From JACVRX01 sp963819885 (lineage in GTDB: Bacteria > Actinomycetota > Actinomycetes > Jiangellales > Jiangellaceae), in contig CAWFXV010000013.1 in assembly GCA_963819885.1 (NCBI GenBank), positions 54,361 to 118,360 on the forward strand: 64,000 bases of DNA. The letters are read 5' to 3'. Position numbers and translations under genes: made by a program. The stretch's first letter is position 1. Every line of letters begins with the position of its first letter. The notes beneath the pieces were generated by a model. The model made no database searches, had not been told where the DNA came from, and was given only the letters and a program-made list of their open reading frames with translations. This document shows positions 8,795-18,199 of this stretch, one piece after another.

Positions 8795-10130
8795 TCACCC
8801 ACCCGCGAAGGCCGCCATTGCGCCGATGCCGGTGTCCGCTCCGCCCTTCGGGCTCCCTTCCTCCACGGTCTCCCCGATCGCCGTGGCTGCCTGCTCGGCA
8901 AGGGCGAACATGTGCTGGTACGCCTCATAGGACACCTGGTGTGCCGTGGTGTAGTCCGCAGCGGCGTACTCGGTGATTTGTTGCATCAGCATCTGTTCGT
9001 GCATGACGAACGCGTCCGCCAACGCGGCCGTTTCCAGCCGCCCCTGGGTTGCCGTGGACAGGAACTGCGCGAAGTCGGAGTTGAACCCGGTGAGCCGGGC
9101 CTGCGCGGCCTCCTGTGCAGCTTCATCCTCGCCGGCCAATGCCTGCGTATAGGCGACAAAGGCATCAATATGGTCGCACCAGAGTGCCTGGAACGAACCG
9201 GCACTCTCCGCGCCGAACACACTTTCGATCATTCCGGTGAGCTCGCGTGGTGTTCTGGTCCAGCGCCCCGGCGGCCGCAGGGAAGTCCGGCAGGCCGGAG
9301 ACTCCGGACCGCATGGCATCGACGGCGAGCTCGGCGTGCTCGCCGAGCGTCATGCCAAGCTGGGACTGCAGCTCAGCCGCCGGACTGTCGAACTCTGCCG
9401 GCAGTTCCGTGCCTTCCCCGGTCACGATGCCGGTTGCCAGCGCCTTCCCCAGCGGGAACATGTGCGCGTAACACTCTCGCTCAAGCTGGAAAGCGCGCTC
9501 GTAGTCCTCCGCGGCATACGCGTCCACCTGCTCCAGTAACTGGTCCACGTGCATGTGCAATTCGTCGGCCACCACGTCAGCCGGCATCGCCTGGTGGGTA
9601 GCTTCGGCGAGATACTCGCTGAGCTCGGTGGTGTAGCCGTCCAGCTGGCGGCGTGCCTCCGACTTAACCGCCGCATCATCATCGGCCACCCCTCGGGCGT
9701 AGTTGAACACGTACGTGACGTGGTTGAACCACGCCTGTTCGAAGGTCTCGGCGGCCTCGGCACCGTAGACCGCACCGATCGGCGCTGCCAGGTCGGCGGC
9801 GTTCTTGCTCAACGCCTCGTCGGCGGTTTGGGCCAAATCTTCGTCACCACGCAGACGTGCACGGGTCAGACGGACCGTCAGGATTGCGTGCTGACCCAGA
9901 AGCTGCTCCAACTGTGCCCGCAACTCGACCGGACTGGGTTGTTGCACAGCCACCGCGTGGCTCGTCGGGTCATGGGTGGCCGCATCCACGGTGGGCCGAG
10001 CAGGTTGGCCAGCGTCATCGGTATGCGACCCCGACGAACATGCCGTAAACCCGGCAATGGCGACACACGCCGCCACCCCGACCGCGGCGATCTTGGACAG
10101 CGAAATGGGTCGCACGGTAACCCATGCCAT
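8795..10130 (-). CDS. Lipoprotein with two helical repeats (frameshifted)
   Basis: From the ATG read at 10130 the protein begins with a lipoprotein signal (GFTACSSG lipobox) and a low-complexity linker. Two homologous all-helical units of ~150 residues follow: unit one has LRAQLEQLLGQHAILTVRL ... FEQAWFNHVTYVFNYA ... YERAFQLERECYAHMFPLG, unit two has LQSQLGMTLGEHAELAV ... FQALWCDHIDAFVAYT ... YTTAHQVSYEAYQHMFALA. Each unit repeats a pattern of His, Asp/Glu and Met residues, compatible with metal binding, but I can only call the function unknown. One extra base near 9247 breaks the frame inside unit two; the translation resumes perfectly, so it may be a sequencing error. It heads the lipoprotein-sortase-VWA set. 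Confidence 0.72.
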
Positions 10131-10495
10131 GAAAGAACCCCCGTTCGTGAAACAACCGGGACACGTTACATGGCCGAGCCCACCCAGGCACATCGAGCCC
10201 GTCTGGAGCGTGAATCCGCCACCAAGACTGATCCTGCCGGCGCTCGTGGTGATCTTCGCCGCCCTCTCGGAGGCGGTCGCAAGTGGCCGAGAGCTCCGAA
10301 ACCGCCACTGGTGACCGCAGGCGGCGCGGGCGACATATGGGCGTCTGCTCGGTAGTTCACCTGTGCGGCGACGAATTGCTACGGAGATTAGGCCCAGAGC
10401 GCCGGTTGGCAGTGTGGCGGCGGTTGAGATGTTCGTCGCACGGGTAGGCCAGACGGCATGTCAAGGCCCGCACCCCTGAAGGCTTTGGAGAGACC
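10131..10495. other. Divergent intergenic region
   Basis: About 365 bp separate two divergent lipoprotein genes. No gene or clear promoter consensus was found; it presumably holds promoters for both directions. Confidence 0.45.
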
Positions 10496-11077
10496 ATGAA
10501 AAGCGGCACATCGTTCATCCGGCGATTCGTATCATTTGCCGTGGCCGGCATCCTGGTGGTGGTACTGGCGGCGTGCACCGGCCGTGGCGGTGGATATCTG
10601 CCACCGCAAGCCCCACTGTTCAGTGGTCAGGCGTCGTTCGGCTTCACGTTTAGCTGCGAGAACGGCGACCTCAAGATCGAGCTTGCCTACAACGACAAGG
10701 GCAGGAACCCCCTTGGATCGTCGTTCGGGATCAAGGGCACGGTCGACACGATCGACCCGGTAACAGAGTCAATGATCTGCATCGGCCAGGAGCCGCCTCC
10801 CGGTGGGAACGAGCTCATCTTCCTGGGCCGCTATCGGCAGATTGCGGGCTCGCCAGGGATGTTCCAAACCTGCCCGACGCGGGAGACGCCGACCTCGTCG
10901 CTGTGCCGCTTCGAGGTGATCGTGCAGGACAACGACCGGAGCTTGGCCCCGTCGGCGGGTGACTCCTTCTCGATCAAGCTGTCGAACTCGATCGTGTTGA
11001 GTTCGCAGCTCGACCCCCTGACGGTGCTCTATGCCCGGGCGGGCTATTTGGCGGGTGGTAACCTCACCGTCCGTTGA
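10496..11077 (+). CDS. Lipoprotein of unknown function
   Basis: This 193-residue protein starts at an ATG preceded by GGAGAG and has a lipoprotein signal with lipobox LAAC at about residues 24-27. The mature part is beta-rich: FGFTFSCENGDLKIELAYND, then FGIKGTVDTIDPV, IFLGRYRQIAG and FEVIVQDNDRSLAPSAGDSFSIKL. Four cysteines suggest two disulfides. The pattern of a loaded-free term, a tolerance against a value and GDSFSIKL resembles other uncharacterised actinobacterial exported proteins, but I do not recognise a named family. It lies 47 bp upstream of the heme peroxidase, in the same direction, so the two may be co-transcribed. Confidence 0.72.
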   Translation: MKSGTSFIRRFVSFAVAGILVVVLAACTGRGGGYLPPQAPLFSGQASFGFTFSCENGDLKIELAYNDKGRNPLGSSFGIKGTVDTIDPVTESMICIGQEPPPGGNELIFLGRYRQIAGSPGMFQTCPTRETPTSSLCRFEVIVQDNDRSLAPSAGDSFSIKLSNSIVLSSQLDPLTVLYARAGYLAGGNLTVR

Positions 11078-11124
11078 TGCGCGGGCCGAGGCCGCCCACA
11101 ACTATTCCTTGAGGACATAGAGCG

Positions 11125-12696
11125 ATGACCCCTGCAGATCGCTCGGCGTGGCCGAGCTGGCACGACAGGCGCCTTTCGCGCCGCGGGTTCCTCGCCGGGA
11201 CGGCGGCCGCGGTGTCGGCCGGCGCACTCGTCGGCCGGCTGCCGGCGGTCTCGCATGCGGCGGAAGGCGGCTCCGGCTTGCACGGTGTCGAGCTGCGGGG
11301 AATGTACCTGACGAGCAAGAACCGGCTGGCCGAGGGCCGGTTCGGGACGATGTTCAAGCAGGTGCCGGCGTTCGCGCCGAGCGACGAGCTGCTGACGAAC
11401 CTGGCCCAGACGATGGTCGAGGACCAGACGGTGCCGGACGGCAACCATCTGAACACCAGCCCGGTTCTGTTCGCCGGGTTCACGTTCATCGGGCAGTTCA
11501 TCGACCACGACATCACGCTGGACACCACGCCGCTGAATCTGCAGCTCGCGGACCCGGACGCGACCGTCAACTTCCGAACGGCGCGTTACGACCTCGATTC
11601 GGTCTATCGAGGCGGGCCGGTGAACGATCCGGCCTTCTACGATCCGGCCGATCCGGACAAGCTGCTGTTGCGGCCGAACGTCAACGGTGTCGTGGATGTG
11701 CCCCGTGACGGCAATGGCCGGGCCATCATCGGGGACCCGCGTAACGACGAGAACCTGATCATCGTCCAGTTCCACAAGGCGGTCATCCAGTTCCACAACA
11801 AGCTGGTTGATTATCTGCGGGCGCAGGGCATGCGTCCCGAATGGGTCTTCGAGGGCGCCCGCCGGCTGGCGCGCTGGCACTACCAGTGGGCTGTCATCCA
11901 CGACTTCCTGCCGCGCTTCGTCGGCGACGCGCTGGTCGGACCCACCGGCACGGTGTACAAGGAGGTTGCCGGCAAGCCGCCGGTGCTCAACGTGAGGTAC
12001 TACAAGCCCACGAACAAGGACGGTCGGCCGTTCATGCCGGTCGAGTTCGCCGTGGCGGCCTATCGGTTCGCCCACAGCATCATCCGGCCCTTCTACGTCG
12101 TCAACCAGACCTCGCTGGATCGCGGCGGCGTGCCGATCTTCGGCCCGGACGGCGGGTTCAACCTCAACGGCGGTCGCCCGATCCCGTCCGACCTGGTCCT
12201 GGTGTGGAACAACATCCTGCGCATCGAACCGGGCACCGGTCGCCCGCCACGCAAGATCGACACGAACCTGTCGCTGCCGCTGACCAGCCTGCCCGGGTCC
12301 GCCGTCCCACCGCCTGACCCGACAAGAGATCTGGCCGTACGCAACACCCTCCGCGGGAAGCGGGTCGGTCTGCCATCGGGGCAGCAGGTCGCGAGGGCGA
12401 TGCGCGCTCCCGTGCTGTCCAACTCCACCCTCGGGCTTAGCAATGATCCGGGCTGGAAGGGCGAGGCACCGCTGTGGTTCTACATTCTGAAGGAGGCGGA
12501 GCTGCCGCCGTACAACGGTGAGCGGCTCGGGCCGGTGGGTGGCCGGATCGTCGCCGAGGTCCTCGTCGGGCTCCTGCAGCGGGATCCGAACTCGTACCTG
12601 TACCTCGACCCGGGCTGGAAACCCGCCCCGCCGATCGCGTCCACGGCCGGCCAGTTCACCTTCGCCGACCTGCTGAAATTCGCCGGCGCCGCCTGA
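11125..12696 (+). CDS. Tat-exported animal-type heme peroxidase
   Basis: This 523-residue protein belongs to the peroxidase-cyclooxygenase (An_peroxidase) superfamily, which oxidises substrates with hydrogen peroxide using a heme. A Tat motif SRRGFLAG at residues 18-25 precedes a hydrophobic stretch, so it is exported folded. FIGQFIDHDITLD at 121-133 holds the distal His128 and neighbouring Asp129 (heme link or calcium ligand in the family). RFAHSIIRPFY holds the proximal His, about residue 317, and LPRFVGD and WNNILRIEPG are further family landmarks. The length matches bacterial members. The substrate is unknown; bacterial relatives oxidise halides, phenols or fatty acids. Flanking secreted genes in the same direction suggest a small export locus. 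Confidence 0.93.
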   Translation: MTPADRSAWPSWHDRRLSRRGFLAGTAAAVSAGALVGRLPAVSHAAEGGSGLHGVELRGMYLTSKNRLAEGRFGTMFKQVPAFAPSDELLTNLAQTMVEDQTVPDGNHLNTSPVLFAGFTFIGQFIDHDITLDTTPLNLQLADPDATVNFRTARYDLDSVYRGGPVNDPAFYDPADPDKLLLRPNVNGVVDVPRDGNGRAIIGDPRNDENLIIVQFHKAVIQFHNKLVDYLRAQGMRPEWVFEGARRLARWHYQWAVIHDFLPRFVGDALVGPTGTVYKEVAGKPPVLNVRYYKPTNKDGRPFMPVEFAVAAYRFAHSIIRPFYVVNQTSLDRGGVPIFGPDGGFNLNGGRPIPSDLVLVWNNILRIEPGTGRPPRKIDTNLSLPLTSLPGSAVPPPDPTRDLAVRNTLRGKRVGLPSGQQVARAMRAPVLSNSTLGLSNDPGWKGEAPLWFYILKEAELPPYNGERLGPVGGRIVAEVLVGLLQRDPNSYLYLDPGWKPAPPIASTAGQFTFADLLKFAGAA

Positions 12697-12767
12697 GTCG
12701 CCGAAGCGGCCGTGTTTGCCGTCAGCGCCAGTTCGGTACACACCGATCGCCGAAAGGGAGAGACGAT

Positions 12768-13907
12768 ATGTCGATCATCCGTGGTCGTGCCGTCTCGATG
12801 TTCCTGGCGGCGGTGGGGGTATTCGTGGTCGCGGTGGCGCCGGCTGTCCCTGCGCAGGCGGCGACGTGGTCGGTGGTACGGACGCCGAACGCCTCCAATG
12901 GGCTCAATTTGTTCATCGGTGTGGACGCCTTGAGTGCGACCGACGCGTGGGCGGTCGGTCGTGCGGACCACTCGCCGCAGCAGCCGTTCATCCGGCCGCT
13001 GGTGGCCCGCTGGAACGGCGGCAGTTGGACGATCGCGGGCACACCGCTGGTGAGCGGGCAGCTCAGTGGCGTGGACGGCAGCGCGTCGAACAACGTCTGG
13101 GCCGTCGGCGCGGGCGATTCGGGTTCGCTGACCGAGCGCTGGAACGGCAGCTCGTGGAGCGTGGTGCCCAGTCCCAACCCGCCCAACGCCGTCGGCACAT
13201 CTCTTTCCGGTGTCAAGACCTTCTCGACCAGCAACGCCTGGGCGGTCGGAACGTTTTCCACCTCGACCGCGCCGAGCGTCCGGACGCTGGTCCAGCGCTG
13301 GAACGGCACCAGCTGGACAGTGGTGCCCAGCCCCAGCCCAGACCCGACGCAGAACCTCCTCACCGATGTGGACGGCGCCTCAGCGAACGACGTCTGGGCG
13401 ATCGGCAACCGCGGCAACGACGGGTACGGGGGCACCACCGCCGGGCTTGTGCTGCACTGGAACGGGTCCACCTGGTCGCAGGTGAACGTGCCGGGCACGG
13501 TCTCCGACGGCACGTTCAACGTGCCCACCCTGCAAGACGTGCTGGCGATATCGGCCAACGACGTCTGGATCGTCGGCCGGGCGTTCAGCTGGATCCACTT
13601 CAAGGTCGTGCCGATCGCCCTGCACTGGAACGGGCAGACCTGGCAACGCTCGGTCATGACCAACGCGCCCAACGACGGCCAGGGCTTCCACGGCGTTGCC
13701 GCCCTGTCCTCGACCAAGGTCTACGCGGTCGGCAGCGTGATCGCCAGGTGGACCGGCACCAGCTGGGCCACCGAGAGCGCCGCCGTGCCCGGCCTGCTCA
13801 GCGACGCCGCAGCGGCCGGCACCTCAACGGTCTGGGGCGTCGGCTGGCGCTACGACCCCAATCTGGCCCAATTGCGCACCCTGGCCATGCGAACCACCAA
13901 CGGCTGA
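12768..13907 (+). CDS. Secreted WxG/ANDVWAVG repeat protein, probable beta-propeller
   Basis: The 379-residue protein starts at an ATG preceded by GGGAGAG and has a signal peptide ending PAQAA. The mature part is six to seven imperfect repeats of ~45 residues alternating SANDVWAVG with LVQRWNGTSWTVVPSPNP. These repeats are typical of secreted actinobacterial proteins predicted to fold as a beta-propeller. No catalytic residues are evident, so a binding or structural role outside the cell is likely. It follows the heme peroxidase by 71 bp in the same direction and may belong to the same transcript. Confidence 0.85.
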   Translation: MSIIRGRAVSMFLAAVGVFVVAVAPAVPAQAATWSVVRTPNASNGLNLFIGVDALSATDAWAVGRADHSPQQPFIRPLVARWNGGSWTIAGTPLVSGQLSGVDGSASNNVWAVGAGDSGSLTERWNGSSWSVVPSPNPPNAVGTSLSGVKTFSTSNAWAVGTFSTSTAPSVRTLVQRWNGTSWTVVPSPSPDPTQNLLTDVDGASANDVWAIGNRGNDGYGGTTAGLVLHWNGSTWSQVNVPGTVSDGTFNVPTLQDVLAISANDVWIVGRAFSWIHFKVVPIALHWNGQTWQRSVMTNAPNDGQGFHGVAALSSTKVYAVGSVIARWTGTSWATESAAVPGLLSDAAAAGTSTVWGVGWRYDPNLAQLRTLAMRTTNG

Positions 13908-14183
13908 CACCACGGCATCTTGAGGTGCTGTCGTAGTCGACGGTTCGCGACGCCGTCATCGCTATCCGGAGACTAATCCGTATCCGTGCCGGCATGCTCC
14001 GTGTTGTCGGCACCGCTGTGGCGCCGTACTGCCACCGGGTCAGGCGGCCGAGACGGTTGAACCCGGCCGCCCTCAGCCCGGTCTCAGTACGGCAGCTCGA
14101 CCCCACCAGCACTTGTGGCGAGGGTCGCGCGTCCGGGAGGCTCTGCGGATGCGCCCGCAGCGGATTGTGGGATAGGGGATCGA

Positions 14184-14205
14184 GGGCCGCGAAGTGCCCC
14201 ACCCC
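14184..14205 (+). repeat. Intergenic direct repeat, copy 1
   Basis: A 22-bp sequence starting gggccgcgaagtgcccca is repeated exactly at 14279-14300. Each copy is preceded by a similar gggat(a/g)ggg(a)-type run, so the related segment is about 37 bp. Read on the minus strand it gives GTGGGGCACTTCGCGGCCC followed by runs of TCCC. Confidence 0.75.
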
Positions 14206-14278
14206 CTGCGACGTCGCTCAGTGTGGCGAGGTCGGCCTGGCTGGGCGCTCTTATGGAGCAAGATCGGGATGGGATGGT

Positions 14279-14300
14279 GGGCCGCGAAGTGCCCCACCCC
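14279..14300 (+). repeat. Intergenic direct repeat, copy 2
   Basis: Exact second copy of the 22-bp sequence at 14184-14205, spaced 95 bp from it. It is preceded by gggatgggatggt. Confidence 0.75.
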
Positions 14301-14626
14301 TCGGTGTCCGGGCTCAGCGCCCATCCACCTGCTCTGGCCTGCGGTTTCCCGAGTGCGGGGCGATGCTGCGTCTTGGCCGGAGCGAGGTTTCGGGATCTGG
14401 CTGCGGGCGCGGCGTTACTTGGCTTGGACTGTGCGGGGACTCTGACAGCGGCATGAGCCGATGTTCGGGTGCCTTGGTACCCACACGCGTCGTGTTGGGC
14501 GGGGGTGGGGCAACCCTCGAACGTCGGCCCGTTCAAGCCCGGCGACGCGGGCAATGTTCCGCCATTGCTACGGGACAGATCTTTGAAACCGGCAGCCTGG
14601 TGCGGCCGAGCCGCCGGTGGCGCAGT

Positions 14627-15055
14627 TCAGGAGAAGGCTCGGGCGGCGGCGGCCACGACCTCATCGTGGGGCACGTCACGCAGATGCTGGTCGACGTTCC
14701 AGCGGTGCCCGAAAGGGTCGTCGAGCTGCCCGTGCCGATCGCCCCAGAACATATCCTGCAGCGGCTGGCGGACCACGGCGCCGGCGGCGACCGCCTGCGC
14801 GAAGACCGCCGCCGCATCGGCGACGTCAAGCGCCAGCACCACGGCAGTCCCACCGACGGAGGGTGGGGCGAGCACCCCCATCTCGGGAAACTCGTCGGCC
14901 ACGTGGAGGACGCTGTTGGTGATGCGCAGCTGAACCGACATGAGTCGGCCATCCGGGGTCGGGATCCGCTCGATCTCCTCAGCGCCGAACGCGTCTCGGT
15001 AGAAAGCAGCAGCGCGGTCGGCGCCCTGAACGACGATGTGTGCGGTGATCGACAT
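14627..15055 (-). CDS. VOC (glyoxalase/PhnB-like) family protein
   Basis: The 142-residue protein has the two beta-alpha-beta-beta-beta modules of the vicinal oxygen chelate superfamily. It opens ITAHIVVQGADRAAAFYRDAFGAEEIERI (module one, AxxFYxxAFGAEE as in PhnB-like proteins) and ends with DMFWGDRHGQLDDPFGHRWNV (module two, with the DPFGHxW motif). Family members bind a metal and act on small molecules or confer resistance by binding drugs; the substrate is not predictable. It is divergent from an AraC-type regulator with 64 bp between the starts, which suggests that regulator controls it. Confidence 0.9.
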   Translation of the reverse strand: MSITAHIVVQGADRAAAFYRDAFGAEEIERIPTPDGRLMSVQLRITNSVLHVADEFPEMGVLAPPSVGGTAVVLALDVADAAAVFAQAVAAGAVVRQPLQDMFWGDRHGQLDDPFGHRWNVDQHLRDVPHDEVVAAAARAFS

Positions 15056-15119
15056 GCCGCCAACATAGGTCGCCTCGCCGGGAACATCTTGAACGTTCTT
15101 GCCCGCCTAGCATGCTGGC

Positions 15120-15995
15120 ATGGCCACCGAGCCGGTTCGGATGTGGCGTGCGCCTGGCGAGAAGCGGGTCCTGCTAATGGCAGGCCGAACCACTCATTAC
15201 GCCATGGAGCCCCGCGGCGAGTATGTCTTCGGAATCGTGGGCGAGCAGCCGATGCGCTCGCGCCGCGGCCGCGAGCGCCGCCTCGTCCGGCCAGGCCAGC
15301 TGGTCGCCTGGGATCCCTCCCATGCCCACGCGGGAAGCGCCGTCGACGAGCGGCCGTGGAAGTCTCGCCTGGTGGTCATTGAGGTCGCAGACCTCGCCGC
15401 GCTCGCGGACGATCCCGAATCCGACCCGTTGGCCGACGTGCTGTTCCCTGATCCGATGCTCTCCGACACCGCGCTCGCCAGAAGCTTCCTGCTGCTCCAC
15501 GCCGCCCTCGAGTCGCCCTCCACGCGACTCGAGCAAGATGAGCGCATCGCGGAGTGGCTGCGCGTTTTGATCGACCGCTCATCGGCCGTCCGCACGCCGC
15601 GCCCAGCGATCACCGCCGGTGACGAGGGCGCGCTCCGCCTCGCCTTCGACTATCTCGCCGACCAGCCCGAGCGCAACCTCGGACTCGATGAGCTCGCCAC
15701 CGCGGCGGGCATCGGGAAGTTCCGCCTCATTCGCCTCTTCCGGGAGCGCACCGGCCTCCCACCACACGCGCTGCAGATCGCTCACCGCATCCGAGCCGCC
15801 CGCCGCATGCTCGAGGCCGGCGCGACGATCGCCCAAGCCGCCGCCGCCACCGGCTTCGCCGACCAGAGTCACCTCCACCGCCACTTCCAGCGAAGCCTCG
15901 GACTGACACCCGCCAAATATCAGCACCGGTTCAACGGCGGACCGAGGGCGGTCCTGTCTCGACCCGTGGGTCTTCGGGAGCGGTTGACCTCATGA
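15120..15995 (+). CDS. AraC family transcriptional regulator
   Basis: The 291-residue protein has an N-terminal cupin-like sensing domain (residues ~10-130, with RPGQLVAWDPSHAHAGS as the beta-barrel turn) and a C-terminal double helix-turn-helix (residues ~175-275). The first helix-turn-helix is LGLDELATAAGIGKFRLIRLFRERTGLPPHALQ, and the second is TIAQAAAATGFADQSHLHRHFQRSLGLTPAKYQ, a textbook AraC signature. It is transcribed divergently from the VOC protein and probably regulates it and itself from the shared 64-bp region. The inducer is unknown. Confidence 0.93.
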   Translation: MATEPVRMWRAPGEKRVLLMAGRTTHYAMEPRGEYVFGIVGEQPMRSRRGRERRLVRPGQLVAWDPSHAHAGSAVDERPWKSRLVVIEVADLAALADDPESDPLADVLFPDPMLSDTALARSFLLLHAALESPSTRLEQDERIAEWLRVLIDRSSAVRTPRPAITAGDEGALRLAFDYLADQPERNLGLDELATAAGIGKFRLIRLFRERTGLPPHALQIAHRIRAARRMLEAGATIAQAAAATGFADQSHLHRHFQRSLGLTPAKYQHRFNGGPRAVLSRPVGLRERLTS

Positions 15996-16422
15996 GCGCG
16001 AGGATCGCGGCAAATGCCTGCGTTTCGAAGGTTGATTGGGTTCGTGGTCGCGGCATGGCCTAAGTCGTTGCAGGGACGGCGCGAAGGACGGCCCGGGTAG
16101 TGCCGAGCTACTGCTGACCTGTCCCTCGCACTGCCAGCGATCCGATCCGTCCGTGCTCAGCCGAATTGACCGTGCCCCGATGTCGGAGCGCGCCACGACG
16201 AGAGGGATGCCCATGCCCGTAGCTCGGTGCGGACGACCTCGAACGCCTCGCTGACCTCACGATGGCCTACACGTGGTCACGGGAAGGCATCCGCTGCATC
16301 TGGTGTTGCGGGACAAGAGCAGACCTAGAAGTGGCCGACGGGTCCTGTCGGTGGCCGTGATTGGGCTGCGACACGCGCCGCCTTGTGCGGTGCGCCGCAA
16401 CGGATGTCCCGAGGAGCGGCTC
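15996..16422. other. Intergenic region, nothing recognised
   Basis: About 430 bp between the AraC regulator and the efflux pump. No start codon with a ribosome site, no RNA gene and no clear hairpin was found. It presumably carries the promoter of the efflux gene. Confidence 0.45.
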
Positions 16423-18027
16423 ATGGCGGCGCCGGCTACGCAGACCGAGTACCCCGATCATATCGACGCCGCGGTGCTCAAGATCGCGGGCGTGGTCGTC
16501 CTCGGCGCGGTCATGTCGATCCTCGACATCACCGTGGTCAACGTGGCGCTGCCGACGTTCCAGGTCGAGTTCGGCTCCCCGGGCAACGAGATCGCTTACT
16601 CGCATGTCGCGTGGACCGTGACGGCCTACACGCTGGCCTTGGCCACCGTGATTCCCATGACCGGGTGGGCAGCGGACCGATTCGGCACCAAGCGGCTCTA
16701 CATGATCGCGATCGCGTTGTTCACCCTCGGCTCAGTGCTATGCGCGACCGCATGGAGCATCAACACACTCATCGTCTTCCGCGTGCTCCAAGGCCTCGGC
16801 GGCGGCATGCTGATGCCGCTAGGGATGACGATCATGACCAAGGCGGCCGGCCCGCACCGGATGGGCAGGCTGATGGCGATCCTCGGCGTGCCGATGCTGC
16901 TCGGCCCGATCCTCGGCCCGATCCTCGGTGGCTGGCTGATCCAGGAGGCGAGCTGGCACTGGATCTTCCTGATCAACCTACCGCTCGGCGTGATCGCTCT
17001 GTTCTACGCCTGGCGGGTGCTCGTGAAGGACACGCCCAGAGCCGTCGGAGTCGTTCGACTTTGTCGGCATGGCGCTCATGTCGCCGGGGCTGGCGTTGTT
17101 CCTGTTCGGCGTGTCGTCACTGCCGCACCGCGGGCGGAGACTTCTCTGCGCCGCGGGTGTGGGTGTCGATGCTCGTCGGCGCCACGCTCATGGTGGACGT
17201 TCGTCTGGCACTCATTCCGCCCCGAGCATCCGCTGCTCGACCTTCGGCTGTTCAGAAACCGCAACCTCAGGGTCTCGATCATCACGATGGCCTTGTTCGC
17301 GGTGGCGTTCTTCGGTGGCCTGCTGCTGGTGCCGACGTACTTCCAGCAAATCCGCGGAGAGTCCAGCCTCGACGCGGGCCTCCTGGTCGCCTCGCAAGGG
17401 CTGGGCGCGATGGTCACCATGCCGATCGCCGGGCGGCTGGTCGACAAGCATCCGGTCGGCCGGATCGTGCCGTTCGGCCTGCTGCTGATCATCGTCGGCA
17501 TGTTCGGCCTCACCCAGGTCACCGAGGACACGCCCTACTCGTTGCTCATCCCGATGCTCTTCGTGATGGGCCTCGGCATGGGCGCGACGATGATGCCGTT
17601 GTTCACGTCGGCTCTCAAGACTCTCGCCGCCCATGCGGTCGCTCGCGGCTCCACCCTGCTGAACATCACGCAGCAGGTCGCCGCCTCGATCGGCGTGGCC
17701 ACGATGTCAGTGCTGCTGACCAACAACCTCAACAGCTCGCCGGTCATCCCCGGCACCGAGCAGATCCCCGGGCTGGACGGCGGCATGACCGAGGCCGAAG
17801 CCGCGATCTTGTCGAACGTCCAACCCGAGGTGTTCGCGCCGCTCGGCATTCCGCCCGAGTTCGTCGCGCGTGGCCTGGCCGACGCCGCAGCGGCGTTCGC
17901 CGACACCTTCTGGGTGGCCTGGGTCCTGGTCGTGTTGACCCTGATCCCGGCATTGATGCTGCCCCGCAAGCGTGAGGAGTCGCACCTCCTCGACGACGAA
18001 GGCGTCCCGCCAGCGGTCGTGCACTGA
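16423..18027 (+). CDS. DHA2 family (14-TM) MFS drug efflux transporter, frameshifted
   Basis: This proton-driven exporter of the EmrB/QacA type starts at an ATG after GAGGAG and spans about 535 codons. Family landmarks are GAVMSILDITVVNVALP (motif in TM1), MTGWAADRFGTKRLYM (motif A loop), RVLQGLGGGMLMPLGM (motif B) and GPILGPILGGWLI (motif C). Between ~17044 and ~17205 the frame moves three times, each time by one extra base: in a CCC run (17046-17050), in a GGG run (~17133) and at GTGGAC (~17200). With the extra bases removed the translation reads SESFDFVGMALMSPGLALFLFG and continues without gaps. Three insertions that restore the frame look like sequencing errors. Its substrate is unknown. 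Confidence 0.85.
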   Translation: MAAPATQTEYPDHIDAAVLKIAGVVVLGAVMSILDITVVNVALPTFQVEFGSPGNEIAYSHVAWTVTAYTLALATVIPMTGWAADRFGTKRLYMIAIALFTLGSVLCATAWSINTLIVFRVLQGLGGGMLMPLGMTIMTKAAGPHRMGRLMAILGVPMLLGPILGPILGGWLIQEASWHWIFLINLPLGVIALFYAWRVLVKDTPRAVGVVRLCRHGAHVAGAGVVPVRRVVTAAPRAETSLRRGCGCRCSSAPRSWWTFVWHSFRPEHPLLDLRLFRNRNLRVSIITMALFAVAFFGGLLLVPTYFQQIRGESSLDAGLLVASQGLGAMVTMPIAGRLVDKHPVGRIVPFGLLLIIVGMFGLTQVTEDTPYSLLIPMLFVMGLGMGATMMPLFTSALKTLAAHAVARGSTLLNITQQVAASIGVATMSVLLTNNLNSSPVIPGTEQIPGLDGGMTEAEAAILSNVQPEVFAPLGIPPEFVARGLADAAAAFADTFWVAWVLVVLTLIPALMLPRKREESHLLDDEGVPPAVVH

Positions 18028-18199
18028 GCGCCTGGGCATCCGCGAGTGGCGTTCCGCAGAAGCGTGTGCGCCTTCCGAACAACGCCGGAGGAGTCTCACG
18101 TGTGGTGGAAGCGGGCCTGCAGGACGAGGATGCAGTCGCCGACGACACCGTCTTGGACGTGGGCAATACGAGGGTCGCGCCGCGCTAGTGACCAGCCGG

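Larger units (their letters stand above)
13908..14626. other. Repeat-bearing intergenic region
   Basis: About 720 bp between convergent genes hold no supported gene. The notable content is a pair of near-identical direct repeats listed separately. The long open frames here are low-complexity by-products of GC content. Confidence 0.55.

Noticed and set aside
11044..12741. 565-codon antisense frame over the heme peroxidase
   Set aside because: The plus strand has Tat signal, heme ligands and correct length; the antisense product is low-complexity.
12722..13717. 331-codon antisense frame over the secreted repeat protein
   Set aside because: It mirrors the WNGTSW repeats and has no start signal; the plus strand has signal peptide and ribosome site.
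17040..17210. Programmed ribosomal frameshifting in the MFS gene
   Set aside because: Three separate one-base gains within 160 bp, without slippery-site structure, fit sequence error better.
16383..17975. Alternative 530-codon frame over the MFS gene
   Set aside because: Only a short piece (the part after the second shift) is real; the rest is out of frame with the transporter motifs.
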